From Clostridia bacterium (lineage in GTDB: Bacteria; Bacillota; Clostridia; Oscillospirales; Acutalibacteraceae), in the NCBI GenBank assembly GCA_017410195.1, contig JAFQRF010000038.1:1-63266 (forward strand): a DNA stretch of 63,266 nucleotides. The letters run 5' to 3'. Both the position numbers and the translations under genes were made by a program. Below, piece after piece: positions 53,818 to 61,974 of the stretch; position 1 is the stretch's first letter, and every line of letters starts with the position of its first letter. The notes under the pieces were generated by a model, which did no database searches, was not told the DNA's origin, and saw only the letters and a list, made by a program, of their open reading frames with translations.

Positions 53818-55342
53818 TCTCGGAAAGCTTTATTCTGACGACCGCAAGGCGGTTCTTAAACACAGAGAATGGCGCGGTTTCAAAGACACAATGTATGACT
53901 ATTACCGCTGGCTTGTCACATGGAAAGACATGATTGTTATGGTACTCAAGGCACCGATATCAACGGTCAGAGGTCTGTGGAAATACCGCTGGATGGCATC
54001 CTATCTTTCAACACCCTCGTTCATTGACAGACACACCGCAGGATTGAGAGGCACTCACCTGCGCATAGTTCACCTTCATTTCAATATGATTGTCAAGCAT
54101 GCAACGGGTCTTATACATACATCCTTTGTTGCAGACGAAAAAATCAACCCCAAAAATAAACTTACAAAGAAGATTGTTCTGACCGATGAGATTATCCCGA
54201 ACGAGATTTTTTCGGGATTCCCGAATCTCACGGTTATTCCCCTGCAGACAATCCCCATTTTCCTCACATCGATGGTTGACCAACAGATAACTCCGCCTTA
54301 TCTTGAGGTGACAGAAAGCTTCGGCGTGCCTGCCGATGTTTGTCCCCTTCCCAGTGCGGAAGCCGGTGTTGCAATTGATGACGATTATCCCAAAATGGGT
54401 TGCTGTATGGTTGCAACAAATATGCCCTGCGACGGCTCTGTTATGAACTCAACTTTCCTTGACAGACGTCTAAATCTCCCCGTTCACCTGTTCAACATTC
54501 CGCTTCGCTACAACGACGAGGATGTTCAGGAATATGCGGTTGAAGAAGTCAAAGAACTCATTAAATTCATTGAAAAACAAACCGGCGAAAAATTTGACTG
54601 GGATGTTTTCTTTGAAGCTCTCAGAAATTCAAATAAACAGCTTGAATATGAACTCGAAAAATGGGATATCAACAAGACGAAATATCCTCAGATGACGGGT
54701 GCTGCATTCTGGCTTTACAGAATTTATTATTTTAATCTCTCGGGCGGTGTTGATAAACGTTTCCTTAAAGTTGACAAAAAAGTCAACAAGCTCATGATGA
54801 AGGGCTACGAGAAAAAAGAACCCGTCTCAAAAGAAATGCGCCACCGCGCAGTTGTATGGAGCTGCCCTGCAAACTATTACACAAGCTTTGCAAACTGGCT
54901 TGAAAACTGCTGGGGTATGAACGTTGTTATGGATATGGAAACGATGATTTCCTATATCAAATACGACACAGAGAATAAAGAGCAGGCTCTTAAAGATGTC
55001 GCAAAAACATATCAGCGTTCAATCATGCGCAAGCATACAAAGGGCGGATACAGAAACGTTGTGGACGAACTCTGGAGAATCGTTGAGGAATATGATGCCG
55101 ACACGGTTATTATGTATGACCAGATTTCATGCAAAGGAATGGACGGTCTTGCAGGCATCTTTGATGACCAGGCAAGAGAAAGAAATGTCAATTTCATCTG
55201 GGTCAAGCAGGATCTGATGGATCCCAGAACAATCTCAAGACGAGATATGCGTGAGCAGGTCAATAAATATATGCAGACCGTTCTTCAGGAGGAGCCTCTT
55301 GACCCCTCACTTGTTGACTTTGAAGACGATCTGGCTTGGTAA
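53810..55342 (+). CDS. 2-hydroxyacyl-CoA dehydratase family subunit (second)
   Basis: A 510-residue second subunit. A basic, aromatic N-terminal 100 residues precedes the family domain, with PLPSAEAGVAIDDDYPKMG, CCMVATNMPCDGSVM (about 195-215), a central helical region, WSCPANYYTSFANWLEN near 355 and MYDQISCKGMDG near 440. The pair with the preceding gene suggests a heterodimer as in HgdA-HgdB, although it is longer than HgdA. Start ATG 53810 overlaps the previous stop (ATGGCTGA); a longer open frame to 53681 is inside the previous gene. Confidence 0.82.
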   Translation: MADLGKLYSDDRKAVLKHREWRGFKDTMYDYYRWLVTWKDMIVMVLKAPISTVRGLWKYRWMASYLSTPSFIDRHTAGLRGTHLRIVHLHFNMIVKHATGLIHTSFVADEKINPKNKLTKKIVLTDEIIPNEIFSGFPNLTVIPLQTIPIFLTSMVDQQITPPYLEVTESFGVPADVCPLPSAEAGVAIDDDYPKMGCCMVATNMPCDGSVMNSTFLDRRLNLPVHLFNIPLRYNDEDVQEYAVEEVKELIKFIEKQTGEKFDWDVFFEALRNSNKQLEYELEKWDINKTKYPQMTGAAFWLYRIYYFNLSGGVDKRFLKVDKKVNKLMMKGYEKKEPVSKEMRHRAVVWSCPANYYTSFANWLENCWGMNVVMDMETMISYIKYDTENKEQALKDVAKTYQRSIMRKHTKGGYRNVVDELWRIVEEYDADTVIMYDQISCKGMDGLAGIFDDQARERNVNFIWVKQDLMDPRTISRRDMREQVNKYMQTVLQEEPLDPSLVDFEDDLAW

Positions 55343-55357
55343 AGGAGATAGATTACT

Positions 55358-56152
55358 ATGAAATATTTCGGCGGATGTGACGTCGGCTCAACATATACAA
55401 AATGTGTTATTCTTGACGAAAACGGAAAAATGGTTGCAAACGTCACAAACAGAAGTAAAATCAATCCCGTTGCAAGTGCGGAAATCGCACTCAATGATGC
55501 GGTTGCACAGGTCAGCGGACTCAATTCGGCAGAAGAGCTTACATACCTTATCGGAACAGGTTACGGAAGAAACAAAGTTCCTTTTGCGGATGAAAACATT
55601 TCGGAAATCAGCTGTCACGCAATGGGCGTTCATGTCACAAACCCCGAGGTCAAGGCAATCATTGATATCGGCGGCCAGGACGTCAAAGGCATATCTATCG
55701 ACACCGACGGTACAGTTAAGAATTTCGCAATGAACGATAAATGCGCTGCGGGTACGGGCAGATTTTATGAAGCAATGGCGAATGCATTTGAAATGACTCT
55801 CCCCGAATTCTCAAAGCTTTCACTCGAAGCTAAAAACACAATTCCCATCACAGCGCAATGCACCGTTTTTGCCGAGAGTGAAGTTATTTCGCTCGTCGGT
55901 GAAGGCAAACCCATGGATGAAATAGCAGCGGGAATTCAGCTTGCCGTTGCAAAAAGATGCTTTGTTATGGCTAAAAAAGCAGGAGCAACAGACAGTATAA
56001 CTCTCACCGGCGGCTGCGCAAAGAATGACGGTCTTAAAAAGGCAATTGAAAAAGTTCTGAAAATCAAGGTTGTGGAGCTTTCGACCGACCCTCAGCTTAT
56101 GGGCGCCCTCGGTGCGGCTGAGTATGCACGTCAGAAAGGATTGGCAAAGTAA
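55358..56152 (+). CDS. Acyl-CoA dehydratase activase (BadF/BadG/BcrA/BcrD, HgdC type)
   Basis: A 264-residue ASKHA-fold ATPase that couples ATP hydrolysis to injection of a low-potential electron into the dehydratase-type subunits. It shows GCDVGSTYTKCVI (ATP loop), GTGYGRNKVPFA, IDIGGQDVKGISID, and the two cluster cysteines NDKCAAGTGRF and ITAQCTVFAESEVISL that bridge a [4Fe-4S] cluster between two activase chains. Length equals HgdC. AAAGGAG lies before the ATG, 15 bases after the second subunit. Confidence 0.93.
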   Translation: MKYFGGCDVGSTYTKCVILDENGKMVANVTNRSKINPVASAEIALNDAVAQVSGLNSAEELTYLIGTGYGRNKVPFADENISEISCHAMGVHVTNPEVKAIIDIGGQDVKGISIDTDGTVKNFAMNDKCAAGTGRFYEAMANAFEMTLPEFSKLSLEAKNTIPITAQCTVFAESEVISLVGEGKPMDEIAAGIQLAVAKRCFVMAKKAGATDSITLTGGCAKNDGLKKAIEKVLKIKVVELSTDPQLMGALGAAEYARQKGLAK

Positions 56153-56153
56153 A

Positions 56154-56309
56154 ATGGAAGTGATTTTTATAATTCTCGGCGTTCTCCTTGCGCTTTTCGT
56201 TATTACTTTTGCGATTTATTTTTTCAATCTCGATATGAAGCTTATACGCAAGGTATACGACCTTCTCGGCAAGCACTATGACACAATGAAAAGGGATAAA
56301 AAGCTGTAA
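56154..56309 (+). CDS. 51-residue single-span membrane peptide in the dehydratase operon
   Basis: MEVIFIILGVLLALFVITFA and a few more hydrophobic residues form one membrane helix, followed by a basic cytoplasmic tail (LIRKVYDLLGKHYDTMKRDKKL). It starts one base after the activase stop, and its own stop overlaps the next start (TAATG), so the position leaves little doubt that it is translated although the ribosome site (AAAGGA, 13 bases away) is poor. It may anchor the complex to the membrane. No homology recognised. Confidence 0.65.
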   Translation: MEVIFIILGVLLALFVITFAIYFFNLDMKLIRKVYDLLGKHYDTMKRDKKL

Positions 56310-56992
56310 TGAAATTTTTTGATTCATTGATTTGTGATACCGAAAAGCTTATATCGTCGTTTCCCCGAAAATCATTCCGCAATGACATACCATGGAGCGA
56401 TGCAGGTCAGCTTCAGGTTATTATGAGGCGTGATACTGCCTTTGAGCTTGAAGGTGTGGGATTTAATCTTGTTACTTCGAGAGAGATTCCGGATGAAATC
56501 ATTCTAATCGGAGATGACCTCGGAGAAATCAAAGAAAACCGCAAGTTCGCACGCATTGCCGTCGTTCAGATTGAAGACAGCGGTGACGAACAAAAAGCAT
56601 ATAATCTTATCAAAAAGATCGATTATGTTAAATATCATTGCTTCCCCGACGGATACATGATGCGAAGCACATCCCGTTCCCACAAAGAGGCGGTGCGTGT
56701 TTCGAAAAAAGCAATAAAAAGAAAAGCAAATTTTCAAAATATCGGGTCTTTACTCATTAAGAAATATAAAGAAATCCCTGCCGTAAAAGGCGTTAAGCTT
56801 ATTTTTATAACTGTACCCGAAGCGGATTATCCCGAAGCAGAAAGAATCGCAGAAAAAAACTATGAAATTACAGAAACCTTAAATCACATTATGAACAGCG
56901 TAACCTTCGATTGCAATACATGCAGCCTCAAAACAGTCTGCGACGAGGTTGAAGGGATGAAAGAGCTTCACTTCAACAAATCTAAAATGTAA
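56309..56992 (+). CDS. Small acetyl-CoA synthase beta (CdhC)-like protein with Cys cluster
   Basis: A 227-residue protein. Residues about 60-170 resemble the domain of acetyl-CoA synthase / CODH beta that precedes the A-cluster: a PDEIILIGDDL strand, the KIDYVKYHCFPDGYMM region and RVSKKAIKRKANFQNIGSLL, which parallels the RISKxAxxKGxxLKHIGxxL pattern of CdhC. Then C202, C205 and C211 (DCNTCSLKTVC) stand where the A-cluster cysteines begin, but the spacing is shorter and the fourth ligand is absent. It is far smaller than a full synthase. As last gene behind a CooC-like ATPase it is a candidate metal-accepting partner. Confidence 0.68.
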   Translation: MKFFDSLICDTEKLISSFPRKSFRNDIPWSDAGQLQVIMRRDTAFELEGVGFNLVTSREIPDEIILIGDDLGEIKENRKFARIAVVQIEDSGDEQKAYNLIKKIDYVKYHCFPDGYMMRSTSRSHKEAVRVSKKAIKRKANFQNIGSLLIKKYKEIPAVKGVKLIFITVPEADYPEAERIAEKNYEITETLNHIMNSVTFDCNTCSLKTVCDEVEGMKELHFNKSKM

Positions 56993-57003
56993 TTTCAGAC
57001 AAG

Positions 57004-57052
57004 AAACCACTCCCCGCAGTGCTGAATCGGCACCGTTGGAAGTGGTTTTTTA
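57004..57052 (+). terminator. Terminator of the CooC-dehydratase operon
   Basis: AAACCACT (57004-57011) pairs with AGTGGTTT (57041-57048), enclosing a smaller GCACCG-containing hairpin, followed by a T run. It lies 12 bases after the last stop codon. Confidence 0.75.
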
Positions 57053-57066
57053 TTATTTAAATTCAA

Positions 57067-57450
57067 ATCAAATCAACTTTTGTAACTTTTATCAGCTCTT
57101 CACGTAAAACAATCTTCCATTCAATATCATCTGCATATTCAAACCTCAAAGCTGATAAAGCTATGTGTTGTTCTAAATTTTGTCACGCTGAAACAAAAAT
57201 TTCTGTAGGTCCGTCAGCACCGCCGATAATTGCAATAGAACCAGCATAGTAGCTTGCCCTCGGCTCAAATTGATTGCAGGGGTTGCGTTTAGGTTATTCA
57301 TTATCAAGACAATCCCGCACTTAAAAAATTCCCCCCCCCGATATTTCAGGCTCCAATGTGTATGTCATCACCGTGTGAAATGTCGTAAATTCATATTCTT
57401 CATACTGATAGCTTTGATTTCTTGAATGACTTTATATCCACAGCTTTATA
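57067..57450 (-). pseudogene. Decayed GADGPT-motif gene (sodium-pump decarboxylase beta-like fragment)
   Basis: The 530-base stretch between the operon terminator and the transporter gene has no intact gene, but the minus strand codes GSIAIIGGADGPTEIFVSA, a motif of sodium-translocating decarboxylase beta subunits and of related small membrane proteins. The frame upstream (NLNATPAINLSRGQA) is shifted by one base, and a TGA interrupts the frame before NLEQHIALSALRFEYADD and a final stop at 57067. A run of nine C lies at 57331-57339, in a further decayed segment. These are signs of a multiply frameshifted remnant; boundaries are approximate. Confidence 0.5.
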
Positions 57451-57519
57451 CCTTATTATCAGATTGTATTTTTAAAATTATATCATTTTTATCTCTGAAA
57501 AATCAACATATTTAATCTC

Positions 57520-57548
57520 TTGTGCTTTTTTTCCTCCTGTGATATAAT
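57520..57548 (+). promoter_or_regulatory. Promoter for the transporter-sulfatase pair
   Basis: TTGTGC (57520-57525) and TATAAT (57543-57548), 17-base spacer, 31 bases before the start at 57580. Confidence 0.7.
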
Positions 57549-57579
57549 TTTCTTGATATAAATCATGGAGAGTGATTTT

Positions 57580-58998
57580 ATGGAGAAAGTATTAAATGAA
57601 AAAAAACAAAAAGAGCTTGAAAGACTTAACAGACAGCTGGCAAAACCAAAGGGCCGAGGCTATTTAGCCTATTTTATGTTTGTTATTGCAGTCATATATA
57701 TGGCTGATGAAATCGCATCGCAAATAGGTATTCAGATGCAGACAGTTATTGCATCGCAGATTTTCGCTCCGGTTTTCGGTGCAGATGTTGCGGTTGCAAG
57801 AATGTCCGCCTTTGGTACGGTTGCAACTGTCGGCTCAGTTGTTGCGTTTATTTACAAACCGCTTTCAGACAAATTCGGCAGAAGAATATTTCTTATACTC
57901 AATACTCTCGGAATGGGACTCGGTCTGCTGTTTGTATCAATCGCAACCAATATTCCCGTTTATCTTATCGGTGCGTTTATAATACAGTTCTTCATTCCTC
58001 ACGATATGCAGGCTGTCTATATTCAGGAATGCGCTCCGCCGCAGCACCGTGCAAAAATCTATTCGGTAATCAAATCTGTTGCAACTCTCGCAATTTTCCT
58101 CATCCCCTATCTCCGTCAGACTTTCATCACGGAAACCGACCTCTCGGGTTGGAGATTTGTTTACTTAATACCTGCAATTATCGCTCTCGGTGCAGGAATC
58201 TTTGCATTCTTTACGGTGCGCGAAAGCGACGTTTTTATCAAAAACCGCATTAAGCAGCTTACCGCTCCCGAAACGGAAACAATCCTCAAATCAAAAGCAG
58301 ACGGCTCTCAGGGCGGATTTGCAAACGCTCTGATATATTGTTTCAAAAATAAGCAAATGCTTTTCGTTATGATTGCAGGCGGATTTCTGATGTTCGGTAT
58401 GCTGATTACGCAATATTACGAAACCATTATGAACTACGGCTTTATGCAGGAATATCTTGCACAGGGAATGGATTTTGAAACCGCAAACGCAATGGCCGTT
58501 ACTGCCGTTTCAAATGCGCTTATGCTTTTCAGCCTCGGTTCTGCATCATTTCAGCTTATAACGGGGTTTATTGCGGATAAATTCGGCAGAAAATCTACTA
58601 TTATCGTTATGACTGTATTAATGCTTACAACATATCTGCTTTTCTATTTTGGCTCAAGAAACAGCTGGAATGAATATCTTGTCGGCTTCTTCTGCGGTGC
58701 AGCAGTAGGCAGTTATTGGGCAACAGGAGATATGATAACACTTATGTGTTCCGAATCAGCTCCAACGGGAATCCGTGTTTCAATCGCAACAGTAAGACCG
58801 ATTATAACGGGTGTTATTTATGCAATAGGAATGCTCATTAACATGGTTTTATCAAATATTCTCGGCGACGAAGCAATCGGCATGATATGTTTCTGCACGG
58901 TCGTTCCGGGTATGATTATCGGTATCATCATTCTTATGCTTAAGGCAAAAGAAACCCGTGGTGTAAATCTTGAGGAAATCGGTGAAGGCAATGAATAA
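57580..58998 (+). CDS. Major facilitator superfamily transporter
   Basis: A 472-residue permease with twelve predicted membrane segments and a charged N-terminal tail. The loop 2-3 signature is KPLSDKFGRRIFL near 95, repeated in the second half as GFIADKFGRKSTII near 330; an inner-loop ECAPPQHRAKIYS is near 155. It resembles sugar/organic-anion porters. The ATG 57580 is nine bases from GGAG; an earlier ATG at 57565 overlaps it. The sulfatase gene starts inside its last codons, so a sulfated substrate or its anion is the likely cargo. Confidence 0.88.
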   Translation: MEKVLNEKKQKELERLNRQLAKPKGRGYLAYFMFVIAVIYMADEIASQIGIQMQTVIASQIFAPVFGADVAVARMSAFGTVATVGSVVAFIYKPLSDKFGRRIFLILNTLGMGLGLLFVSIATNIPVYLIGAFIIQFFIPHDMQAVYIQECAPPQHRAKIYSVIKSVATLAIFLIPYLRQTFITETDLSGWRFVYLIPAIIALGAGIFAFFTVRESDVFIKNRIKQLTAPETETILKSKADGSQGGFANALIYCFKNKQMLFVMIAGGFLMFGMLITQYYETIMNYGFMQEYLAQGMDFETANAMAVTAVSNALMLFSLGSASFQLITGFIADKFGRKSTIIVMTVLMLTTYLLFYFGSRNSWNEYLVGFFCGAAVGSYWATGDMITLMCSESAPTGIRVSIATVRPIITGVIYAIGMLINMVLSNILGDEAIGMICFCTVVPGMIIGIIILMLKAKETRGVNLEEIGEGNE

Positions 58999-60607
58999 AC
59001 CCGATATTATAGTCATCAATCCCGACCAGATGAGGGCAGATTCTCTGCATCATCTCGGCAACCCTGCTTCATATACTCCCAATCTTGATGCCCTTGCCGA
59101 TGAGGGTGTCAGCTTTAAAAATGCTTTCTGTCAGAATCCTGTGTGTGTGCCGTCAAGATGTTCGTTTATGACGGGTACGTATCCTCACACAAACGGACAC
59201 AGAACAATGAGTTATCTGCTTCGTCAGGGAGAAGATAACCTTTACCGCATTCTTAAAAACAGCGGATATTTCGTCTGGACAAGTGGCAGGGGTGACTGCC
59301 TTGCAGGTCAGCAAACGAAGTGGCTTAAAGAATGCACAAATGAAATCTGTAACAAATGCGGTAAGCCTCCTAAGGACGAAGGCAGAGGTAAAAAAGGCGA
59401 TAAAAGATATTTAAGCTTTTACAGAGGCGAAATAACCAATGTTGAATCCGACGGCATGTGCCACGATAACGATTGGGTGTGGGCAAAAGACTGTGAGGAT
59501 TTAATTAGAAATGCTAAGTCCAATGAGCCGATTTTTGCTTTTCTCGGTCTTAACAATCCGCATCCGCCGTATCACGCTGAAAAAAGATTTCTTGATTTGA
59601 TTGACGAATCAAAAATTCCGCCCACAAAAGCACCTTCAAAACCCGAAGATAAAAAGCCGTCGATGCAGTATGAACTTTGTGATGCTCTCGGAATTGCTGA
59701 TTGGGATAAAGAAAATATAACTGCACTCCGAAAGACTTATCTTGCTCAATGTGCAAGGATTGACGAGCTGACGGGCAGAATTATTCAGGCACTCAAAGAC
59801 ACGGGAAGATATGATAATGCCGCAATTTTCTTTTTCTCCGACCACGGCGATTTTACCGCTGATTACGGCATACCTGAAAAGGCACAGAATCTCTTTGACG
59901 ACTGCCTTGTGAACGTTCCGCTTATCGTAAAACTGCCGAAATATATGCAGACTGACAGCGGCATAAACGAAAATCCCGTTGAACTGATTGATTTCTTTGC
60001 AACTGTTCTTGATATAACCGAAACAGATGCAAGCTACACACATTTCGGTCGAACGCTCAGAGAAACAATAGCTGATAAAACCGTTTCTGTGCGTGATTTT
60101 GTTTGCTCCGAAGGAGGCAGACTTCAAAATGAGAAGCATTGCACCGAGGAGGTTGAAAACTATTTCGGTGTTGTTGCCGATGAATATGCCCCGAGAATAG
60201 GCATTCAACAGAAGAATGACGGTCAACATACAAAGGCGGTTATGATTCGTTCAAAGGATTATAAATACGTTATGCGTCTTTACGAAACAGATGAATTCTA
60301 TGACCTCTCAAAGGGCGAAGAAACAAACGAAATAGATAATCCCGAGTTTGAACCTATTATTGCCGATATGCGATCAAAGCTTCTTGAATGGATGCTTGAA
60401 ACGGCAGACAGTGTGCCGAAAGATAAAGATGCCCGTTTCCCCGATGATTTCTATCTCGGAACGATCAATGCAATGGCGGGTTTCAAAGTATCACCACTTA
60501 TCAAGGGTGTTATGAAACTGACTCGCAATGATTTTTCGTCGCTCATTAACAAAGCTATAAAGCTGCTGAAAATCGACACAAACGGATTTTATAATAAGAA
60601 AATATAA
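58991..60607 (+). CDS. Cytoplasmic sulfatase (formylglycine-dependent type)
   Basis: A 538-residue sulfatase. VINPDQMRADSLHHLGNPA holds the first metal aspartate, NPVCVPSRCSFMTGTYPHT is the CxPSR motif whose cysteine becomes formylglycine, NNPHPPYH and FFFSDHGDFTADYG supply the second metal site. There is no signal peptide, so sulfate is removed inside the cell after uptake by the upstream transporter. The cysteine-type motif needs an anaerobic maturase (anSME), not present in the window. Start ATG 58991 overlaps the transporter stop (ATGAATAA). Confidence 0.9.
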   Translation: MNKPDIIVINPDQMRADSLHHLGNPASYTPNLDALADEGVSFKNAFCQNPVCVPSRCSFMTGTYPHTNGHRTMSYLLRQGEDNLYRILKNSGYFVWTSGRGDCLAGQQTKWLKECTNEICNKCGKPPKDEGRGKKGDKRYLSFYRGEITNVESDGMCHDNDWVWAKDCEDLIRNAKSNEPIFAFLGLNNPHPPYHAEKRFLDLIDESKIPPTKAPSKPEDKKPSMQYELCDALGIADWDKENITALRKTYLAQCARIDELTGRIIQALKDTGRYDNAAIFFFSDHGDFTADYGIPEKAQNLFDDCLVNVPLIVKLPKYMQTDSGINENPVELIDFFATVLDITETDASYTHFGRTLRETIADKTVSVRDFVCSEGGRLQNEKHCTEEVENYFGVVADEYAPRIGIQQKNDGQHTKAVMIRSKDYKYVMRLYETDEFYDLSKGEETNEIDNPEFEPIIADMRSKLLEWMLETADSVPKDKDARFPDDFYLGTINAMAGFKVSPLIKGVMKLTRNDFSSLINKAIKLLKIDTNGFYNKKI

Positions 60608-60655
60608 CAGAAAACCGCTTCATTGCGCACAAAGCACTGTGAAGTGGTTTTCTGT
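60607..60655 (+). terminator. Terminator after the sulfatase gene
   Basis: ACAGAAAACCGCTTCA (60607-60622) pairs with TGAAGTGGTTTTCTGT (60640-60655) with one G-T pair; 16-base stem, then TTCCTATAATTT. It overlaps the stop codon and may serve both directions. Confidence 0.75.
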
Positions 60656-60714
60656 TTCCTATAATTTCAGATTTTTTCGAAAAATTATTATCAATTTCCG
60701 ACATATTAGTTATT

Positions 60715-61329
60715 CTATTTGTTGACACAACGAAGAACTGCGTTTCCGTCACGGCAGAATTCAATAACTGTGGCAGAAACATTATCAAGAGAAAATCTGA
60801 ATAAATGCGGCTTAACGCCTAAAGCGGTCGGAATAAGATACTCAAGGAATCCGTGATGGCTGAAAACCGCAACACGTTCACCAAATGTAAATCTGTTTTT
60901 TATGTAAGTTATAACTTTTTCAGCACGAATGACATTGTCCTCAAACGCTTCACATCCGAACTCATAGTTCTCGGTGCCGAAAAGATTCTCGCACATTTTG
61001 GTGTTTTCATAGTATTTCTGAAGATATTCTTCACTGCAGCCGAAATATCCGGGTGTGCATCCGCATTCAACAAGCTCGGGACAAATTTCCAGCAAAGGCT
61101 TGTCAGGTTTTGCGTTGCAAACACCGACAGCGGTTTTAAAACTGCGCAGCAAAGAACTTGTAATATATGCATCTATCGGCAAATCTTTAAGCTTTTTACC
61201 TAAATCGACACATTGCTGTTCACCGTTTGGGGTGAGTTCTCCGTCGCTCGGGTCACGGTCACCAATATCGGTATAGTTTGTTTCTGCATGCCTTATAAAA
61301 ATGATTTGTAAAGTATCATGTTTTTTCAT
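60715..61329 (-). CDS. Histidine phosphatase family protein
   Basis: A 204-residue branch-1 histidine phosphatase. The catalytic histidine lies in IIFIRHAETNYTD (RHAE instead of the usual RHGE), and the second histidine in VAVFSHHGFLEYLI. LTPNGEQQCVDLGKKL matches the phosphoglycerate-mutase-like pattern. Substrate unknown (a small sugar phosphate is typical). An extended -10 promoter lies about 80 bases upstream. Confidence 0.87.
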   Translation of the reverse strand: MKKHDTLQIIFIRHAETNYTDIGDRDPSDGELTPNGEQQCVDLGKKLKDLPIDAYITSSLLRSFKTAVGVCNAKPDKPLLEICPELVECGCTPGYFGCSEEYLQKYYENTKMCENLFGTENYEFGCEAFEDNVIRAEKVITYIKNRFTFGERVAVFSHHGFLEYLIPTALGVKPHLFRFSLDNVSATVIEFCRDGNAVLRCVNK

Positions 61330-61408
61330 AATTCACCTTTTTATTATCGATGCATACGCAACGAATATTTTTTATAAATTTGACCGTCTGCAGTCAGATA
61401 TTTTTTAA

Positions 61409-61417
61409 ATTATACCA
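61409..61417 (-). promoter_or_regulatory. Extended -10 promoter for the histidine phosphatase gene
   Basis: Minus-strand TGGTATAAT (61409-61417) without a good -35 box. Confidence 0.45.
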
Positions 61418-61436
61418 CACAAAATTGTAAATTACC

Positions 61437-61465
61437 AGAAAAAGATGCCGCCGAAGCGACATCTT
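61437..61465 (-). terminator. Terminator after the manganese catalase fragment
   Basis: AAGATGTCGC / GCGGCATCTT with a TTCG loop, followed on the minus strand by TTTTCTGG. It is directly after the stop at 61472. Confidence 0.8.
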
Positions 61466-61471
61466 CCGAAA

Positions 61472-61915
61472 CTATTTATTGCAGTGCTTATCAAACGAAG
61501 GGTTGAATGCGTAAAAATTCTTTTCATCAAGCTTATCGGTTGCCAAGCGCAAGCCTTCGCCGAATCTCTGGAAATGAACAATCTCTCTTGCACGCAGGAA
61601 TTTAATCGGTTCTCTGACATCAGGATCATCAACAAGACGAAGAATGTTGTCATAGGTAGTGCGTGCTTTTTGTTCTGCAGCGAGGTTTTCAGTCATATCG
61701 GTGATAACATCGCCCTTGCTCTGAATGTAAGCCGCCGTGAACGGAACTCCAGCCGCAGACGCAGGATATACACCCGTTGTGTGGTCAACGAAATAAGCAT
61801 CAAATCCCGCCTTCCTTATTTCATCCTCGGAAAGATTTCTCGTAAGCTGATGAACAATTGCACCAACCATCTCGAGGTGCGCAAGCTCCTCTGTACCTAC
61901 AATGGAAGTGAAATG
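61472..61915 (-). pseudogene. Manganese catalase / CotJC-like, N-terminally truncated
   Basis: The readable family part starts at GTEELAHLEMVGAIVHQLTR and continues through MTENLAAEQKARTTYDNILRL and FLRAREIVHFQRF, which carry conserved Glu and His manganese ligands, to a normal end. The first third, including the first Glu ligand and the GELAA helix, is missing. The open frame continues upstream to 62002, but those residues come from a terminator hairpin and unrelated sequence, with no ribosome site. It is therefore a truncated remnant, or a junction artefact of assembly. Intact relatives break down peroxide and some coat spores. Confidence 0.75.
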
Positions 61916-61974
61916 GTCCCTTTTGCAGTTTAAATTCCACTCAATCGGCAGAGGAAAGAACCGAACATACAAAA

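Noticed and set aside
51848-56152. A standard amino-acid fermentation dehydratase operon (HgdABC/FldBCI type)
   Set aside because: No CoA-transferase, 2-hydroxyacid dehydrogenase or acyl-CoA dehydrogenase is adjacent, and CooC plus the CdhC-like gene are not part of such operons.
51848-56992. A Wood-Ljungdahl CODH/ACS locus
   Set aside because: Only a CooC-type ATPase and a small ACS-beta-like piece are present; no CO dehydrogenase, corrinoid protein or methyltransferase gene is in the window.
59636-60229. A 197-residue open frame on the minus strand
   Set aside because: Antisense to the sulfatase gene, without a ribosome site and with non-globular composition.
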